Origin: Halichoerus grypus
Lineage: Eukaryota > Chordata > Mammalia > Carnivora > Phocidae
DNA: 64,000 nt
Reading direction: 5' to 3'
Assembly: GCF_964656455.1 (NCBI RefSeq)
Contig: NC_135724.1
Coordinates: 10,935,414-10,999,413, forward strand
The translations under genes and the position numbers were made by a program. Shown here piece after piece: positions 24,245 to 35,065 of this stretch (positions within the stretch are counted from its first letter, which is position 1; each line of letters starts with the position of its first letter). Below the pieces are notes generated by a model that saw only the letters and a program-made list of their open reading frames with translations, ran no database searches and was not told where the DNA came from.

Positions 24245-24760
24245 CCATTACCTTGTTTTTGTTTCTTCCTCAAGACAAAGCCTGAGAGAACTACGGAGTG
24301 CAGGTAGCTTATTTTGGGAATTGATCCCAGGAAACAGGATTTGAGGCTGGGAGTAGAAGAGGAAGTGAAGGGAAAGTCAGTTATGGGGTACATTATGAAG
24401 CTGACCCCCTCTGTGCCCTGTCCCCTGAAGCCACCTAAGAAAGTACATAAGTATGCTCTGGTTCACATCCACTGGACAGTGTTAATGTCCTTTCACATTC
24501 AGGTTGGTTCTTATATCAAAGTAGCTGTTAAGTTTCCAACAAGTGTGCCAGACAGTGATGTCCCAGAAGCCTGGGGCAGAAAGTGAGAGAGATTCAGGGT
24601 AACTGCAATGATGAGCTGCTCTCAGTTTAGGCCTGTGCCCGTGACTAGAGTTCAGACTAATGACCAGAGTTCAGAATTCAAAGTTAGGCTAAGAGGATAT
24701 AAAAAGGAGCATGACACTTCCACCCCCGGCACCATTCAGAGACATTAATATCCTATAAAA
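24245..24760 (-). mobile_element. LTR-like block, probable 3' LTR of antisense ERV relic A
   Basis: On the reverse strand this block ends in a composition like the 3' end of an old ERV-L-type LTR: a potential AATAAG/AATAAA-like signal near 24313, then 'ctgcactccgtagttctctc' and 'aggctttgtcttgaggaag'. A similar phrase order occurs at 29920-30040, consistent with paired LTRs of one provirus. The forward open frame 24314-24586 is its complement. The family is not named and the right edge is uncertain. Confidence 0.4.
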
Positions 24761-25600
24761 AGTCCAACCTTCACACAGTCAAAAAGTTGGTGACCAGCTA
24801 TTGTGCCGAAGCTCAGCAGGGTGTATAATTATGAGTACGGGGAAAAGCATTCTGTAAGTGCATCTCTGGCATTGATGTGAAGGGAGCAATAATATTTTCA
24901 TCCCTGGATCAGGTCCCTATATTCTAGTTACTGGGAACACAGAGCCATACATCTATTGTGGAATAGTGCATATACTGCCTTGTGTAGGGTATTTTCTGGG
25001 ACTGTCGTCCTAACCAAACATGTAATAAACTACTCAGCTGGCTACTTCAAAGAGATGTGTTCTGGTAAGATCACTGAATGCCATTGTCTTGAATTGAACA
25101 TTGCACCTCTCATAATTTCCAGTGAGCCCCTGGGTTTTAGGCAATATTATGAAGAATATCTTATGGTAAATTAGAAACCCTATTACCATATGGATAGTGG
25201 TGTTTGCAGGTCCATTATGCAAAAACTGTTCTGGCTGACAGGAGAGAGTAGCTGACCTCCGTTGGAAGACTCCTATCTGTTTCAACACTTTCTCTTTAGT
25301 GGCAAATATTGTCTGGTTGTTACGAAAATGAGATAGATCGCCCCTCTTTGTGCCCATTCCCATAGATCTATGTACTTTGTATCTTTCCTAAACATCGTTG
25401 GCTTCAGTCTCCTAACCTTGCTTCTTCTAGGCCCCTAACGAAATATCCAAACCTCTTGTTCAAGAATCCATGTATATTTGCACATCAGGTAACCTTCCAT
25501 ATAAGGTAAATAACCAAGCACACTGCTAACTGCTCTGCTCAGTGTGAAGATTTTCCTTGACCATTGGCCTCAAAACCATCCTTGGTAGGCCTGTTGGGTA
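24761..25600 (-). pseudogene. Antisense ERV-L-type pol relic A (integrase region)
   Basis: In reverse-strand translation, pieces in shifting frames line up by eye with the integrase core and C-terminal region of class III (ERV-L-like) retroviral pol, in the same layout as the relic at 32442-32880. It is broken by several stops and frameshifts. At the place aligned with the second catalytic Asp (near 25149) the frame reads a stop followed by Asn. The 109-codon reverse frame 25034-25363 is one such fragment. It is inactive; no dUTPase could be followed below it. Confidence 0.45.
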
Positions 25601-27059
25601 GTGAAATAAATATAATACACAGTCACTGTCTTGTAGCATGTTAACCCAATGAATTTGTGAACAAGGCCATTCTCCTTTATGAGGTTCTTATGGAGAAGGC
25701 CCTGAAAGGCCACATATATAAATAAAGAATAAAGCATTGATGTAACTAAGGGAGGTGACAAAGGAATCTAAGTCACCTATTCATTCAACATATCTTTGCC
25801 TTCTGGACCATCCCAGGCCAGATCTACAATGCATTATTTTCTATGCACAAGGGATTGTTACTGTGGCTGCCCAAGCCTGCCTGATGGATCTTGGAATACT
25901 TAGGTCAGAATGGGCTGCTCTGATTGCATAGTGAGTTAGCAACTCCTCAGGAGCTTCCCAAGTATAATATGAAACTGGTATCCATACATGGTGGGAAGGG
26001 AGAGACCAAAGAGGCAGACCACTCCAGATTGGTAGGTGGCAGATTTAATGAGCAAGGGAACTTGTGTAAGAGGCTTGTCTTGGGTGACTGGCTGTAAGAC
26101 CAGTAGATCTCCATACCCACCAGAATCCTGAATTTATAGAGACCTTACCTGGGTTTGATCCTATATATTCTCCAGGTAGTCTCAACACCACATCTCTATC
26201 TCAAGTCTGTATTCTTGGAGCAGCTTCTGGGAGTGGGGAAGGCAAGGAGAACACACAGTCCAAGAATGAGGGAGGGCATGAGAGTGGCCTCCAATTGCCT
26301 CAGTCTAGCTTGTAGGTCAACTAGCAGTCACATCTTCTCAGTGACCTCCCCCCATACATAGTCACTTGTTTCAGGGTCAGGTGTTCAGCCCTAATAGGAC
26401 CAGTGCCACACCAACAGCTGTCTTTAAGTATTTTTCTGCTGGAGGATGCAAGATCTGACTTCAGTTCCTGAGAAGTCTGCTCTGTGACACTCTCTCTTGG
26501 CTTACTAGGGATACCACACGGTACTTTATCTGCTCAGATACCTCCAGGGGTGTCAGATCTATGGAGTCATGTGGCGTGAGTGGAAAGAGCTTATACTGCA
26601 ACTTAGAAATGCTGGAGATCAGTCTTTTTGCCCAGGGACTTCTGAGTCACCTGATAAATTCACTGGAATAATATTCTATATATAACATATGCCACCTCCA
26701 GAATCCAAAGAGGCCCAGCAAGCTTAAAGTAAGGTGTCACAAATGTGCAAGAAATGGCCCTGTACCTCAGAGAGATATAGGCATGACTCATACCATCAGA
26801 GCCTAAAAGTTGTTCTTGGTGTGGCAGATCCTTTGGTCTTATTTCCCGCCCTCTGGAATGCATGTGTCTTACTAAGGTACCCAGAATACTGTTTCCTGAA
26901 TAGTGTGATTGCAAAGAGCATGACTGTATTAATATAGTGACCAATGTAATGTTCTGTAGGAAAAAAGGGTGGTAAACCCCCTTGCAGGCTATATTGTAAC
27001 AGAGTACAGAAAAGGAAACACAACTCTGGGGGAAGACAGAAAATGTGTACTGTTGCCTT
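25601..27059 (-). mobile_element. Probable internal region of ERV relic A (upstream pol)
   Basis: About 1.5 kb of sequence with less AT bias than the surroundings, directly upstream (on the reverse strand) of the integrase-like relic. RNase H and RT are expected here if the element is contiguous. I cannot point to secure catalytic motifs. Reverse frames such as 26660-26944 and 26796-27122 are decayed fragments at best. This is mostly inference from context. Confidence 0.3.
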
Positions 27060-27930
27060 TTTCACATTAGGAAACTTTATTAAAGTATAAGATATAGAAA
27101 AGTAAATCAGAAGTTTCCACATTGGTAAGTTTTCAGAGTGGACACATGCTTATCACCAGCAGTATGGCAAAATTGAACATTATCAGTGGTTTTCCAGTGA
27201 TTACCTGCTCCACTACCCTGGTATCTAACACCATAGACTGGTTTTGCTTTTTTCAGTACTTGTTTGTATCTGTCTTCTTTTGTTTAATATTCTTTGTGAG
27301 ATCGTCCATATTATTCTGTGTAGTTGTAAATTCTCACTGCTTTAAAAGATTCCACTTATGGATATTAGTTTATTCATCCAATTGTTTATGCACATTTGGA
27401 TCTTCAATATGACATGGTTATAGTGCTTTTAAAAGAAACATGTACATGAATTTTGTTAAATATTTAATTTTTTTTCTCTTGTATATACCTAGGAGATATA
27501 TCATTAGGTGATAAGATTTGCAAATGTATAGCTGTAGTTGATATTGCTAAGCCATTCTCAGTTGTGGGGCCCCAGTTTATACCTAATATATATAAAGCAT
27601 TCCTTTTGATGTACATCCTTCCAACACGACTTTCTTTTTTCACTTTTGGTAATGATGGGTGTTTCGAGGTATCACATTGTGTGATTTTAATTTGTATTTC
27701 CTTGATAACTAATGACTTTAAGCACGTTTGTATTTATTACCAATTGGATACCCTATTTTGTGAAGAACTTGCCCAATTAGTGTTGCCCATTTTTCAAATG
27801 GGTTGGCTGCATTTTTATTAATACATAGTTCTTTTTGTATTTGAATATGAATACTTTGTTGGCTGGGATTATTGCAACTATTATCTTTATGGGTCTTGAC
27901 TTTTTAACTCTCTCCTTGAGGTCTCTTCGT
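27060..27930 (-). mobile_element. Old LINE-1 (L1MC/ME-like) 3' end, reverse strand
   Basis: Reverse-strand L1 3' UTR and ORF2 tail. Landmarks on the forward strand are 'attaaagtataagatataga' near 27081, 'cctaggagatatatcattag' near 27488, and 'tttaatttgtatttccttga' near 27686. It lies between blocks assigned to ERV relic A and may have inserted into it. Forward open frames 27122-27412 and 27564-27821 are antisense to it and are not genes. Confidence 0.6.
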
Positions 27931-28141
27931 GGCAGTTCCTAACTTTGATCAATAGCCACATACCCAGTGCCAGAGGCTGTGTTATTTGCATATCAATACC
28001 ATATGTGAAATACCAGCTGCAATTGAAGTACTGTCTGTTTAAGTTTATGATATTCCACAATTATCTGGCACAATTTTAGTTTTTCAGTGCCCAGACTGAG
28101 AACTAAATGTGGATTTTTAGAGCATACTACCATCACATCCT

Positions 28142-28173
<32 letters not shown>

Positions 28174-29900
28174 TGGTGGCATTAGCCTGTTTAATTCATC
28201 CTGGTATGAGTTTGCTTGTGTGATGGAAGGAAAGAAGGATTTCAGGAAATTCCAATTGGCCTTCCCCCATCTTAATAGCTCTTAATTCACAAGTAAGAAA
28301 GAGTTAATGGAGTTCTTTTGCTATAATCTATACAGTCCAATTATACAATGAAAAATACTTACATGATGAGTACCTGGACATTTTGGAGTGTCTGAGAGAG
28401 ATGTGTGCCAAAATACCATTCAACACCTGGCTGCCATGTATTTTCACTCTAACCATCATGAAGTCTCGGTTCTGCTTGTATCTGAATCCATTCAGACATG
28501 GTACCCAACAGCTTTTGGTTCCTTCAATTAAAGCATTTGGGGTCTGATAATTGACTTAGATCTAGAAATGATTAATGGATCATTATTTACCCTTGTTGTG
28601 GCTGACCTCCACATTTTGCTATCCATTGCCTCTCTTTTCTGGTTGCGTCAGCGATATCCAAGCTGGTTTGCCACCTATCTAATCCCTAAGATCATTAATC
28701 TATTAGTCATTGCCCCAAATCCCTGCAGGTCAAAAAACCCTGGTTGTCTCTCCAGTCTTGCTGCCTTCACCTTGCCTTGGTCAGTTAATTACCACCACTG
28801 GGCATCTGCTGATCTAAAAAATCCTATTATACACAGCAACGATACAGAGCCTAGTTCCACAACAGCCTTCCCTGCTATCAACTTTGGCATGAAGAAGGCA
28901 GTTATTACTTCTCAAAGGTGTGCTACATAACTTACCCAATAACCTGCTTTACTTACAGCTTTAACAACAGGAAGTGGCCTTATGTCACTCCTGAGAGAAC
29001 ATAGGTGATAGGTATCCTGGTCTCACGTATTAAATCTTCTAACATCCCCACATCAACATCCGTGAGGCTTCTTTTATCTTTTACATTCTCTACTATTCAT
29101 TGTGGCTCCCACTGTGTCCATCACAAAATTATCCCGGCAGCATATAAGGAATAGTTCCAGGTATTATTGACCAAATGTTCAATCTCAGATCATAAGAGTA
29201 GACAGCCAGGTCAATAAATTCTCCCTTATCTGCCCTATAATCTCCCTTTCTGGTCCAATACATTCAAGATTTACTGTAAACATATAATCACCTGTTTCAA
29301 GATCTGAAAACTCTTTGGTAAATAGGTGGTGTCTTCTCATAGCAGAGAAAGAACTTACTAGCTTGGGCTTTGTTGAGACAAGCCCAAGTTATTCACCTGG
29401 AAATGATAATAAAATGAGAAAGATGAGGACAAGTTTTAGGAGCCGTTGGAAAGCACCCATCTCATGAAGGGGAGGGTTCAAGATAATCCAAGGGTTCAGG
29501 TTTATTCACCCAAATATCCCTTTCCCAAACTTAGCATCCCATTCTTCGGATCAAAGTCAAAGTCCTGACTTTGGCAAAGGACACCTGCTGAGGTGGAACA
29601 TTCAGTTTTTCTGTAGCTTGGAAGCTATTAGCAGGTAGCTGATCTGTTGAATTTATAATTACTATTTCCCCATTTCCTTCAAGTACCCCCACTGACAACC
29701 AATGCTTCACTTTCCATCTCTACCTTATCAAGTTCACCACCAGTTAAATGATAATTGTGAAATAATTACACATCAGGGGTTACATCTTCACACCTACCCG
29801 TAGTAATAGGGTCATTATTGAGCCTGATACCAATCAATCAGAGGACGAGTTCTAAAGTTCCCTCCAGAAGGTGTCCTTTCTAGAGCCAGATTTATAACCA
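27931..29900 (-). mobile_element. Probable internal sequence of ERV relic A (5' part)
   Basis: About 2 kb of mixed-composition sequence between the L1 insertion and the right LTR-like block. It has the texture of decayed ERV coding sequence but no motif I can defend. The forward 120-codon frame at 28568-28930 has no recognisable domain. A poly(T) tract of 26 bp lies at 28146-28171 and may be the trace of a further small reverse-strand insertion. Confidence 0.25.
28146..28171. repeat. Poly(T) tract, 26 bp
   Basis: Pure T run without a recognisable retroelement body attached. Confidence 0.9.
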
Positions 29901-30250
29901 GTTCTCTTAATCTGGGTTACCCCAAAAGCAGAGCCTGAGAAAATATCTTGAATGCAAGGATTTTAAGTTTGGAAGTAATCCCAAGCAAAGGAAAACAGTT
30001 GTAAAGAGCAAAACAAGGAAGGTGGGACAGTTAATACAAAGATGAAATGTTGACCTGATCACCACTGTGGACAAATGGATTATATCTTGCTGACAACTTT
30101 CTAAAGAGTCTTGTAGAATACACCTCAGAGCTCGCCACCATAAAGAAAGATTTAGAAGAGCATTTATTAATCATATAACTAGATAACCCCCTTCAGCAAG
30201 AGTTGCCTCAAAGACATTAATTCACTTATACTTCCATTTTGTGCAAGGTC
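29901..30250 (-). mobile_element. LTR-like block, probable 5' LTR of antisense ERV relic A
   Basis: The phrases 'cagagcctgagaaaatatct' (29933 on) and 'agtaatcccaagcaaaggaa' (29974 on) repeat the order seen at 24279-24336 ('aaagcctgagagaact', 'ttgatcccaggaaacagg'). This suggests a second LTR of the same provirus. Identity is low, so both are old. Confidence 0.35.
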
Positions 30251-30553
30251 ATGATAACCGAGAGAGTACCTGCAGAGGTGTTCTGAACGGCATCTGGTAT
30301 ATACTGAAGTAGGAGGCTGCCAGTGTACAACTGCAGTTGGTTGGTTTTGGCAGCAATATTGTGAGTAAAATGGTGGGCTGAGAAAATATATGGTATACGG
30401 ATGTTACAATTTCGATTTCAAGTTTTGTTTGATTCTCTGGTCTTAATTGCTGACTTTTGCTCTTTTTTTCTTTTTTTCTTTTTCTTTTTGATTTATATGT
30501 TCTAAAGACCTTGTAGATGTATTTATAGAATTATTTTTCACAAAAATATTATA

Positions 30554-30732
30554 GGGATGCCTGGGTAGCTCGGTCGGTTGAGCATCCAACTCTTGGTTTT
30601 GGCTCAGGTCATAATTGTGAGATCTAGTCCCTCCTGAGTTCCATGCTCAGTGGAGACTGCTTGAGATTCTTCTCCCTCTGCCCTTCTCCCTCTTCATTGT
30701 CTCTCTCTCTCGAATTAAAAAAAAAAATATAG
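30554..30732 (+). mobile_element. Old Can-SINE, first unit of a tandem pair
   Basis: Forward Can-SINE of the older 'caactcttggttttggctca' type, with 'gggatgcctgggtagctcgg' at the head, a CT stretch and an A-rich end. It abuts the next Can-SINE with only the tail ('aaaaaaaaaaatatag') between. Confidence 0.9.
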
Positions 30733-30929
30733 GGGCACCCAGGTGGCTCAGTTGGTTGAGCAGACTCTTGGTTTCTGCTCAGGTCTTGATCTTATGGGTG
30801 GTAGGATTGAGCCCTACCTCAAGCTCCAGCTAAGGAGGGAGTCTGCTGGAAGATTCTCTCCCTCTGCCCCTTCCTCCACTTTTGTACGTGGGTGCACTCT
30901 CCCTCTCTCTCTCTCAAATAAATCTTTTA
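30733..30929 (+). mobile_element. Old Can-SINE, second unit of a tandem pair
   Basis: Forward Can-SINE starting 'gggcacccaggtggctcagt', of the same older type ('gactcttggtttctgctcag'). The flank after it, 'aaaaacattata' (30930-30941), nearly matches 'aaaaatattata' (30542-30553) before the first unit, so the two units could share one TSD. The open frame 30743-31009 reads through SINEs. Confidence 0.9.
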
Positions 30930-30955
30930 AAAAACATTATAAATTGTGTGTCAGT

Positions 30956-31112
30956 GGGACGCCTGGGTGGCTCAGTCTGTTAAGCGGCTGCCTTCGGCCC
31001 AGGTCATGATCCCAGGGTCCTGGGATCAAGTCCCACATCGGGCTCCTCGCTCAGCGGGGAGCCTGCTTCTCCCTCTCTGTCCCTCTACTTGTGCTCTCTC
31101 TGTCAAATAAAA

Positions 31113-31147
<35 letters not shown>

Positions 31148-31152
31148 AAAAA
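30956..31152 (+). mobile_element. Can-SINE with perfect TSD
   Basis: Forward Can-SINE starting 'gggacgcctgggtggctcag', 'gcggctgcc' variant, with a long A tail (31119-31144) followed by 'tctaaaa'. The 15-bp TSD 'aaattgtgtgtcagt' is at 30941-30955 and 31153-31167. It sits 27 bp after the tandem pair. Confidence 0.96.
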
Positions 31153-31167
31153 AAATTGTGTGTCAGT

Positions 31168-31720
31168 CAAGGTACGGTTAGAGTGACACATGAGTGATAC
31201 AAAATAAGAAGTTTATTATAAAAATTAGACTTACTTTAGGGAGCTGGTAAAAAGTCTAAGTCCTGGGGTGCCTGGGTGTCTCAGTCGTTTAAGCGTCTGC
31301 CTTCAGGTCAGGTCATGATCCCAGGGTCCTGGGATCAAGCTCCGTGTTGGGTTCCCTGCTCAGCGGGGAGCCTGCTTCTCCCTCTCTCTCTGCCTGCTGC
31401 TCCCCTACTTGTGCTCTCCCTCTCTGTCAGATAAATAATTTTTTTTTTTTTTTAAAGTCACAAGTTCTCTCCATCTGGTCAGTCAGGCTGATGGCAGGCA
31501 AGGAGAATGAAATGTGATCTGGAGGGTTAATAAGGGCAAACTAGAACCTACAAGAATAAACTAGTACCCATGAGAAAAAAGTGGAAACCATGTTTCCTGT
31601 CATCTCATCTGACATTCAGTAGAATAGTATTTTTCAACACAGAACTGTTCACATGCATGGCTCAGTGCCCAGAGGATCCAAAAGAGGACTAGTGTGCCTA
31701 TATGTACCTCATGCCAACAA
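31168..31720 (-). mobile_element. LTR-like block, probable 3' LTR of antisense ERV relic B
   Basis: On the reverse strand the left part reads as an LTR end with a poly(A)-signal-like AATAAA (complement at 31213-31218) shortly before 'cactctaaccgtaccttgac'. It is split by the Can-SINE at 31265-31455. It lies downstream of the dUTPase relic in the reverse orientation, as a 3' LTR would. The family is unresolved. Confidence 0.4.
31265..31455 (+). mobile_element. Can-SINE
   Basis: Forward Can-SINE starting 'ggggtgcctgggtgtctcag', with a CT-rich stretch and an unusual T-rich run ('aattttttttttttttt') where an A tail is expected. The flanks 'aaagtctaagtcct' and 'aaagtcacaagttct' look like a diverged TSD. 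Confidence 0.92.
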
Positions 31721-32004
31721 GATGATGAAACCAACCCACGACAATTTGTAGGTGTCACTTTACTTAGTGCCTAGCTCCAAACTTTATATAAAATGGCTTT
31801 TCCTTTTCTTTCAAATCTTATGAAAATTTCTTTCATGGATCATAGAGGAAATCAAATGCATGGTAAAGTATTACCAGCTTAACTATATTGACCTATAATA
31901 TAGCCATCACAGTCTACTTCTTGTCAACTTGGCACTTCCTTCAATCCTTATGAATTTCCAGAGAAGACAATAACACAATCATGCTTGCACCTAATGGGAT
32001 TCAA

Positions 32005-32441
32005 CTATCCCTGATAGAGCTGAGAGAAAATATAATCTGTCCCCTCAAAGAGGATGCACAGTTCCTTAATCCATTTTTGGGTGATGTGCATTCCTTTCCT
32101 AGCCAAATCACACTTGTCCTTTGATATACTGTAATTTAAATACAAAGATAGAAGGTTTACTATTAACACATCTTCTGAATTCCAGACATTCTTCTTACTG
32201 ATGTTATACACTAGCAAACCAATCTCCCTTTGAAATCAGAATTGATCACCCTAGCCAGCACACTAACACTTTTGTTTACCCATTGATTCACTGTCATGAG
32301 AAAACCAAAGTGGCCAGGTGGAAGTCTCAACTTACAGTTTAATGGAATCATTGTCTTGCCTTTGATAGAAGCATTTTCCCCTTGGAAATTAAGATTACCA
32401 GACCAGTAAAGGCAAAAGTCGTGAGAATAGGAAACAAACAT
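32005..32441 (-). pseudogene. Antisense ERV-L-type dUTPase relic
   Basis: Two reverse-strand open segments (32441-32211 and 32217-32005) in different frames together resemble a retroviral dUTPase of the kind found at the 3' end of ERV-L pol. In the first segment the stretch LPPGHFGFLM followed by a VLARVI..DFKGRL pattern is seen. The second starts LVYNISKKNVWNSEDVL. A frameshift near 32211-32217 separates them. dUTPase downstream of integrase is a hallmark of the ERV-L group. The relic is non-functional. Confidence 0.6.
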
Positions 32442-32880
32442 CTCACTAGTCGGTCACTAGAAGAGTAATGAAAGAATCCATTTCCATTTTCACCTCATTG
32501 GTTCCCTAGATCTTTTAATCCTGGCTGCAGGACAAACAACATATTTTAATCACCGATTCAGAACATAAACTGCATCTTGGAACTCGTCATACTACCCTTC
32601 AGGAGGTGGACACATAGTTGGTAAAAGAACTAAATCTTTAAAAGTCTGTTTCACGGTTCTATCAGTCCAGTTGCTTCAGAATTATGGATAACATAAGTAG
32701 TGATTTCCAAGAGAAAGAACCTATTGCCACACTCTTTCTGCTCTAAAATGAATTCCTTGTCAGAGGTAATCCGAGTAGAATACCACTGTGGTAAATACGG
32801 CATTTTGTAATCCCACAGATGCTTTTAACAGAAGCATTGTGGGCAGGGTAGATAAATCCATAAAGCCACCCCATAGTTTG
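32442..32880 (-). pseudogene. Antisense ERV-L-type integrase relic B
   Basis: On the reverse strand one frame stays open over the catalytic core part. ITSDKEF places an Asp codon at 32761-32759, and HNSEATGLIE places a Glu codon at 32659-32657. There are 33 residues between them, two fewer than the usual D,D(35)E spacing. Upstream lies WVYLPCTQCF-like core sequence (to about 32860). A young Can-SINE (32887-33094) truncates the view on the 5' side. It is followed on the same strand by the dUTPase relic. Inactive. Confidence 0.6.
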
Positions 32881-32886
32881 ATTCTT

Positions 32887-33094
32887 TTTTTTTTTTTTTT
32901 TTTTTAAAGATTTTATTTATTTATTTGACAGAGACAGACACAGTGAGAGAGGGAACACAAGCAATGGGAGTGAGAGAGGGAGAAGCAGGCTTCCTGTGGA
33001 GCATGGAGCCCGATGTGGGGCTCGATCCCAGGACCCTGGGATCATGACCCGAGCTGAAGGCAGACGCCTAACGACTGAGCCACCCAGGCGCCCC
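32887..33094 (-). mobile_element. Can-SINE, reverse strand, in the ERV pol relic
   Basis: Reverse-strand full-length Can-SINE: T tail at the left, head at the right ending 'gagccacccaggcgcc'. The TSD 'ccatagtttgattct' is at 32871-32885 and 33096-33110 (the flanking C residues may belong to it too). It is recent by TSD identity. Confidence 0.96.
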
Positions 33095-33111
33095 CCCATA
33101 GTTTGATTCTT

Positions 33112-34299
33112 ATAGGACTTCTAAAGTTATAACAAGGCAAACTAGCCAATATTATTCCCTTCCTTAGTTTGGTGACAGAGCATGGAATTAGGGGAAATAT
33201 ATAACATTTTTATGTCAGCATACTATAAAAACATAATTTAATACTCCACAAATTATTGCTAATTTAAATATATATGGGTAGGTGGTTAGATACTTATTCA
33301 TCTCGATTCAAAGAGATATGTCAAATAGGTCCACAGTACATTAGCTTGTTAAATATGTCCCCCATTATACAGATATGAAGAAAAAAATCTTATATTTTAG
33401 GAAAGCACCTACAGTTAAAACAAACTACAGTTATATGTATCATATAGTGTCAAATATTTCCATATGATTCCCAGTAAGAGAAATTTGTTATAAGTTATAT
33501 CATGCTGTATTTTATGGCTTTTTCTTTTGCGATTGAGTATTGCTCAGAGATGATACTTTCTCGACTCTCTACTTCAAATCACTACACTCTGTTGCTTTAT
33601 CTACAAGTTTATCCAAGATGATACCAAGATGTAGCATTAGAAATGTCTTTCCTAGCTGTGTCAAGTTCGTATTCAAAATAAACTTTGTAAATTATCAAGC
33701 TAATTCCTCCTGAGGGATTTGTGGGATGTTAGAAAAATGTATGATATATTTTTGAAACCTTAAGAATTGTGAGCCACCATAAGAATAAAACTATGTTAAA
33801 TATTGTAAGGAGCACCAATTGGGTGGTACCAAATCACAATGTGGTTGCTATAATTCACTGAAATGACCATCTTTTGATACTTAGGAGGACTCTTGAGTTT
33901 CATGTTTTTGTTTCCTTCCTGCTAGAGCACTAAAAAAGGAGGATGCACAGCGGGCTGTAGTATTGGATGTGGAGAGCACATAGGCAAAGGATGTTTGTAG
34001 TATATAACAATTTTCAATTTTCTGCTCCTAAGCACAGGGTGTACATTAGAGGAACAATTGCTACCTGTGACCACTACTAATTATTTCAATAAAATATTTA
34101 TAAACAATGGGGTCAAAATTAAGACATTAGCCAAATCATTGCTTCACTTGTACCCCATGGGCTTTCCTGTTCTGGAACATTCTATAGCAAATCATTGGGA
34201 TTATGTGCTGGAGGGACAATTTTCCTACTGTATAGAGCTAGATTCCTCTTCAAACACAAGCAATAGCTGACCTGTGTCTTCAAAATCAAGAGCTAAGAC
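33112..34299. other. No confidently recognised feature
   Basis: The first ~150 bp may continue the integrase relic on the reverse strand. The rest is AT-rich and unrecognised. The forward open frame 34058-34270 has no recognisable domain. Confidence 0.35.
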
Positions 34300-34680
34300 C
34301 TCATACAGGTGTTCTTGACCTTCCACCATCTGGCTCATAACATTTTTACATTATATCCTATTACTCTCATTTAAAACAACCATCATGTCAGACTAAATTT
34401 CCCCTATTACTTTAATATTTCTGAATTTACCTACACTTCTACTTTGTTCTCTTTATTTAGAATATTTTCCTTGAATGCTCACTCTTTAAAAAAGTTACAT
34501 CATCAAATGTCTATTTCCAATACCATCTCCTTCAAACTTTCTTGATCCTTTGTAACGGATTCTTCTAAGCTATCAAAAACACTCATCCTTTTTCTTCTTA
34601 CTACATCTTAATTTTCTATGATATCTATATTAGTAAAATGTAATTGATATTTAATTATGTGTTAACCTTAAAAATCAAAC
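34300..34680 (+). mobile_element. L2-like relic
   Basis: Pyrimidine-rich forward sequence with the order typical of LINE-2 3' regions: 'ttagaatattttccttgaat' near 34457, 'aaatgtctatttccaatacc' near 34504 and 'tccttcaaactttcttgatc' near 34528. Strongly diverged. Confidence 0.5.
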
Positions 34681-34689
34681 TACCAGTTA

Positions 34690-35065
34690 TTTTACCAGCA
34701 AAAGATGGGTTTATTCAGGAATAGCAGAGAACTACAACCTAGGACAAGCAAACTATGGCAAAATCAAAGGCAAGTTTGGTGAACAAAGGAAAGGAATGTT
34801 CTTTTATAGAGAAAATAAGGGAGTTGGGAGGAGCTGTTATGAACCAGAAGTCCATTGGAGTAATATGGGGTGGAAGTATAGTGGCTTTTCACTGGCTGAT
34901 TTGTGACTGTCTCCCATTGGCTGGGGTATTGCTGGGGTAAGAGGAAATCTTCCTTCTACCTGCTGGGGTACTAAAGTAGTATTCACCTGCAAGGTCTATT
35001 TATTGCTATTGCAATTGACTGGTAGGGCCTCAGCTAGCCTCTAAACTCCTTTCTAAATGAGATTT
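34690..35065 (-). mobile_element. LTR-like fragment, reverse strand
   Basis: On the reverse strand it holds a poly(A)-signal-like AATAAA (complement near 34710) at the left and an evenly mixed body with 'tggcttttcactggctgatt' and 'ctcccattggctgg' repeats on the forward strand. This is the look of an old LTR. Family not named. The forward open frame 34755-34940 is its complement. Confidence 0.45.

Noticed and set aside
25034..25363. 109-codon reverse frame as a host gene
   Set aside because: Best explained as a broken piece of an antisense ERV integrase region.
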